From NCBI GenBank assembly GCA_902494625.1, contig CABUUB010000015.1:1-32327 (forward strand): a stretch of DNA of 32,327 nt. The letters are read 5' to 3'. Both the position numbers and the translations under genes were made by a program. The stretch is from an uncultured Collinsella sp. (GTDB taxonomy: Bacteria > Actinomycetota > Coriobacteriia > Coriobacteriales > Coriobacteriaceae). Below the pieces are notes generated by a model. That model had not been told where the DNA came from, did no database searches, and worked only from the letters and a program-made list of their open reading frames with translations. Shown piece by piece: positions 29,819-32,327 of the stretch; within the stretch, counting starts at the first letter, position 1; each line of letters opens with the position of its first letter.

Positions 29819-31363
29819 ATGAGGGGCATGGGAGACACAACCGCATATCTGCGTCGGGGCATTCGGGAGATTATATGCCTGGCGCTGTTCTTCTTCACGT
29901 TTTTGGCGTGCGAGTGTCTCTTTGATGTGCGCATAGCCGAGTTCGTGCCATCGAGTGAGGTCGTCATCTACGAGAGCATCGTTGTCGGCGCGAGCGTGAT
30001 TGGCTTTTTCGTACGCCCATTTCTGTACTATCGCCTTCCCCAGACGATCGATGCGACGAGCGATATTACAGGCGTGCTGTTGGTATCGGCGTTGCTGCTG
30101 ATGATTACGGCAGTGCGGTTTGAGGTAGTAATTGCCGGCGGCCTGGTGGCGTGCTGCGCCCTGGGCTATTGCGGATCGACCGCCCATGCCAATCTTGCGC
30201 GGCGTTTTGCGCAGGCGCCCTGCCTGGCGCGCGCCGCCGCACTTTCCTATGCCATGGGCGTTCTGGTACAGGTGATCAACCACATGGTGATGCCCGTCGG
30301 TATTCCTCAGCAGGCTGTTCTGGTCGTCTGTGCGATCGCGCAGGTGGCGTTGCTCCACGGTGCCCGACGCGCCAAGCTGCGCGACGAGTCCGACCCCAAC
30401 TTTGAACCCAGTGCTGCCGGGCTTTCGGTAGATGCTCTGGAATATGGCGCCAAGTGGCATGACGATCCCGAGGCAAAGGCGGCATTCCGTCGCGCCGTAG
30501 TTCGCCTGACCGTGGCGACGGCGTATCTTTCCAGCGTATTCGCCGCTCTCAACGCGGGCTTCACGACCTTGCATGCTGTCGGAGCCGTCGATTTGGGCGA
30601 TTGGCCGCGCCTGCTGCTTGTCGTGAGCTCGTTGGTCGCTGGCGCACTATTTGACCTGCACGGCCGCTCGTATATGAATATCGGCATGACATGTGCCGCC
30701 ATACTGTCCACGCTTTCGTTCTTTGTGCTCATCGTCGACGGCAATGGCGGCAACGAGCTCGCTGCCACGATCATCTTTTATCTGGGCTCGGGCTTTTTCG
30801 TGGTGTTCTTTACCACAAAATATGCCGCCGTCTCGCTCTATGCGCGCTGGTCATATTTTTGGCCGTGCATGGGTCGCGTCGTCAACAACGTGTGCTCGAT
30901 GCTCGTGACGGCGCCGGCGGTGGCGATCATCTCGAGTCAAAACGTGCTGGCTGCGGTCGGTGCGGCGCTCGTGATGTTTGTGGGCATTGCGATTACGCTG
31001 CTGGGGCAGTTGGGGCAACGAGCCGATGATGCCGTGATGCAGGATGGCCTGCCGCTTGCCACCGACGATCTTGGTGGGGATCTTGCGCCCACATGCTTCG
31101 ACCCCGAGCCCGTGGAGGCAGCGGAGCTCACGTCCGATGAACGCCTCGATGCTTTCGTCGCCACCTTTGGGCTTACAGAGCGCGAGCGCGATATTCTTGA
31201 GGTCTTGGTCGTTTCGGACCAGAGCGTTCAGGACATCGCCACGACGCTCTTTCTTTCGCGCTCCACGCTCTACCGCCACATTTCCTCAATCAACAAGAAG
31301 ACCGATACCGCCTCGCGTGTGGCCCTTATCAACTTCTTCTGGTCCTGGACACCAAATGACTAG
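29819..31363 (+). CDS. Membrane-embedded LuxR-type transcriptional regulator
   Basis: This 514-residue protein has an N-terminal region with about eleven or twelve hydrophobic helices, arranged like an MFS carrier with a central loop (about 190-225), through residue 410 or so. An acidic linker and a C-terminal LuxR helix-turn-helix (about 450-505: LTERERDILEVLVVSDQSVQDIA, then LFLSRSTLYRHISSINKK) follow. This fusion of a multi-pass membrane sensor to a LuxR DNA-binding domain is abundant in Coriobacteriia (Eggerthella, Collinsella). It presumably senses a ligand in the membrane and acts on DNA while anchored. ATG at 29819 follows GGGGG by 6 bases; an ATG at 29828 is possible, and an upstream TTG lacks a site. 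It is divergent from the zinc-ribbon operon. Confidence 0.9.
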   Translation: MRGMGDTTAYLRRGIREIICLALFFFTFLACECLFDVRIAEFVPSSEVVIYESIVVGASVIGFFVRPFLYYRLPQTIDATSDITGVLLVSALLLMITAVRFEVVIAGGLVACCALGYCGSTAHANLARRFAQAPCLARAAALSYAMGVLVQVINHMVMPVGIPQQAVLVVCAIAQVALLHGARRAKLRDESDPNFEPSAAGLSVDALEYGAKWHDDPEAKAAFRRAVVRLTVATAYLSSVFAALNAGFTTLHAVGAVDLGDWPRLLLVVSSLVAGALFDLHGRSYMNIGMTCAAILSTLSFFVLIVDGNGGNELAATIIFYLGSGFFVVFFTTKYAAVSLYARWSYFWPCMGRVVNNVCSMLVTAPAVAIISSQNVLAAVGAALVMFVGIAITLLGQLGQRADDAVMQDGLPLATDDLGGDLAPTCFDPEPVEAAELTSDERLDAFVATFGLTERERDILEVLVVSDQSVQDIATTLFLSRSTLYRHISSINKKTDTASRVALINFFWSWTPND

Positions 31364-31483
31364 CGTATGAGCCGCCGCCCAGCCCCTTACTCTAACGGGG
31401 GATGTGGCCTCAAAGCGCGCCCGCATCGACGCTTCGCCTGCGCTAAACTGGAAGGCACGTACGCGATTACGAGAGGAGCCCGC

Positions 31484-32167
31484 ATGGAGGCTTACAAGCA
31501 AGAGTTCATCAAGTTTATGGTTGAGTCCGACGTTCTTAAGTTCGGCAGCTTTACGCTCAAGAGCGGCCGTCAGTCCCCGTTTTTTATGAACGCCGGCGCT
31601 TACGTGACGGGCTATCAGCTCAAGAAGCTGGGCGAGTATTACGCCCAGGCCATCCACGATAACTTTGGCGACGACTTTGATGTGCTGTTTGGGCCGGCCT
31701 ACAAGGGTATTCCGCTGGCCGTCGTGACCGCCATTGCCTACCACGAGCTGTACGGCAAGGAGGTCAAGTACTGCTGCGACCGCAAGGAGGCCAAGGACCA
31801 CGGTGCCGATAAGGGCAACCTGCTGGGTTATGAGCCCAAGGACGGTGACCGTGTGGTCATGGTCGAGGACGTCACCACCAGCGGCAAGTCCATCGACGAG
31901 ACCTATCCCAAGGTTAAGGCTGCTGCCGATGTCGAGATTAAGGGCCTGATCGTGTCCCTCAACCGCATGGAGGTCGGCAAGGGTGGCGTGACCACCGCGC
32001 AGAAGGAGATCGAGGCAAAGTACGGTTTCCCCGTCGCGAGCATCGTCTCCATGGCCGAGGTCGTCGAGACCCTCTACAACCACGAGATCGACGGCAAGGT
32101 CGTCATCGATGACGAGCTCAAGGCCGCCATCGACGCCTACTACGAGCAGTACGGAGCTCGGGAGTAG
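31484..32167 (+). CDS. pyrE: Orotate phosphoribosyltransferase PyrE
   Basis: The 227-residue cytosolic enzyme joins orotate and PRPP to form OMP in pyrimidine synthesis. The PRPP-binding signature VVMVEDVTTSGKS is present. The N-terminal FTLKSGRQSPFFMN and VLFGPAYKGIPL stretches, and YCCDRKEAKDHG with the flexible-loop lysines, match the family. Length is usual. ATG at 31484 is chosen for the AGAGGAG at 31472-31478; a longer in-frame start at 31367 adds a Cys/Arg-rich stretch unlike other members. No other pyr gene is in the window. A palindrome and a terminator follow the stop. Confidence 0.96.
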   Translation: MEAYKQEFIKFMVESDVLKFGSFTLKSGRQSPFFMNAGAYVTGYQLKKLGEYYAQAIHDNFGDDFDVLFGPAYKGIPLAVVTAIAYHELYGKEVKYCCDRKEAKDHGADKGNLLGYEPKDGDRVVMVEDVTTSGKSIDETYPKVKAAADVEIKGLIVSLNRMEVGKGGVTTAQKEIEAKYGFPVASIVSMAEVVETLYNHEIDGKVVIDDELKAAIDAYYEQYGARE

Positions 32168-32169
32168 TA

Positions 32170-32197
32170 GTTACGCGGGTTTACCAACCCGCGTAAC
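32170..32197. repeat. Perfect inverted repeat after pyrE
   Basis: Twelve-base arms, GTTACGCGGGTT and AACCCGCGTAAC, flank a 4-base loop beginning 3 bases after the stop codon. No T run follows; it is a 3' hairpin of uncertain purpose. Confidence 0.75.
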
Positions 32198-32210
32198 GGC
32201 TCGACGCTGC

Positions 32211-32309
32211 GCGGGCCGCATTTGGACAATCTGACGTTCAACTTCAAGGGCGCGACCAGAAGGTCAGCGCCCTTTCGTTTCACGTCACCTTGTCTCAAAT
32301 GCGGCCCGC
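32211..32309. repeat. 99-bp nested palindrome with a terminator at its apex
   Basis: Outer arms GCGGGCCGCATTTG (32211-32224) and CAAATGCGGCCCGC (32296-32309) are perfect. Pairing continues inward with GACAA/TTGTC and TGACG/CGTCA, interrupted by a bulge and a short mismatch. The centre is a separate strong hairpin. Confidence 0.85.
32246..32280 (+). terminator. Probable pyrE terminator
   Basis: AAGGGCGCGACC and GGTC(A)GCGCCCTT form a stem with loop AGAA at 32258-32261, followed by TCGTTT. The stem starts about 80 bases after the pyrE stop. Confidence 0.75.
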
Positions 32310-32327
32310 TCGCTGTCGTTGCCAAAA

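Noticed and set aside
29497..29967. A 156-codon minus-strand protein with internal repeats
   Set aside because: The repeated peptide pattern comes from the DNA repeats in the spacer, and the frame overlaps the start of the LuxR-type gene.
31367..31483. N-terminal extension of PyrE
   Set aside because: In frame but without a ribosome site, and unlike PyrE N-termini; the ATG at 31484 has a strong site.

Overview
The window reads as chromosomal DNA of a high-GC Gram-positive gut bacterium, most likely a Coriobacteriia member close to Collinsella. The grounds are GC-rich wobble positions with long antisense shadow frames, a multi-pass membrane protein fused to a LuxR helix-turn-helix, an Nramp-related carrier lacking the usual metal motifs, a DUF4867 gene, and dispersed hairpin repeats with a GTCCCC core. 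Genus is inference; no rRNA gene or other marker settles it. I saw no CRISPR array, tRNA, rRNA or prophage.

Layout. 1-3.4 kb: a DUF362/ferredoxin protein, a convergent anchored alpha/beta hydrolase, and a hemolysin III-type membrane protein. 3.5-8.5 kb: a rightward run with a CNNM/CorC-type transporter, a free-standing homologue of the cyanophycin synthetase N-terminal domain, YtxH and PRC-barrel proteins, and a NodB-fold protein that has lost its metal ligands. 8.5-11.9 kb: a structured leader, an MgtE-like protein without the expected pore aspartate, and an Nramp-related carrier. 12.0-14.3 kb: a leftward OatA-like acyltransferase. 14.4-17.7 kb: a broken ribokinase, a nucleoside hydrolase, luxS and a DUF4867 gene. 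17.7-19.2 kb: a leftward AAA ATPase gene enclosed by 110-bp near-perfect direct repeats that include the 3' end of the DUF4867 gene. 19.4-24.9 kb: a GH1 phospho-beta-glucosidase, then an overlapping signalling operon of 7TM pseudokinase, NarL-type kinase and NarL-type regulator. 25.1-29.4 kb: a leftward operon of DUF4428/zinc-ribbon protein, zinc-ribbon membrane protein, SPFH/zinc-ribbon protein and lipoprotein, reminiscent of the Bacillus ydjGHI membrane-stress genes. 29.8-32.2 kb: a membrane LuxR-type regulator and pyrE, ending in a nested palindrome that contains a terminator.

Themes. Divalent-cation handling (CNNM/CorC, MgtE-like, Nramp-like) and envelope maintenance (acyltransferase, NodB-like, YtxH, SPFH cluster) dominate. 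Nucleoside and ribose salvage sits beside luxS, but the ribokinase is disrupted. Several proteins look like catalytically altered members of enzyme families. The strongest candidates for something undescribed are the repeat-bounded ATPase cassette, the stand-alone cyanophycin-synthetase N domain, and the pairing of MgtE-like and Nramp-like proteins behind a structured leader.
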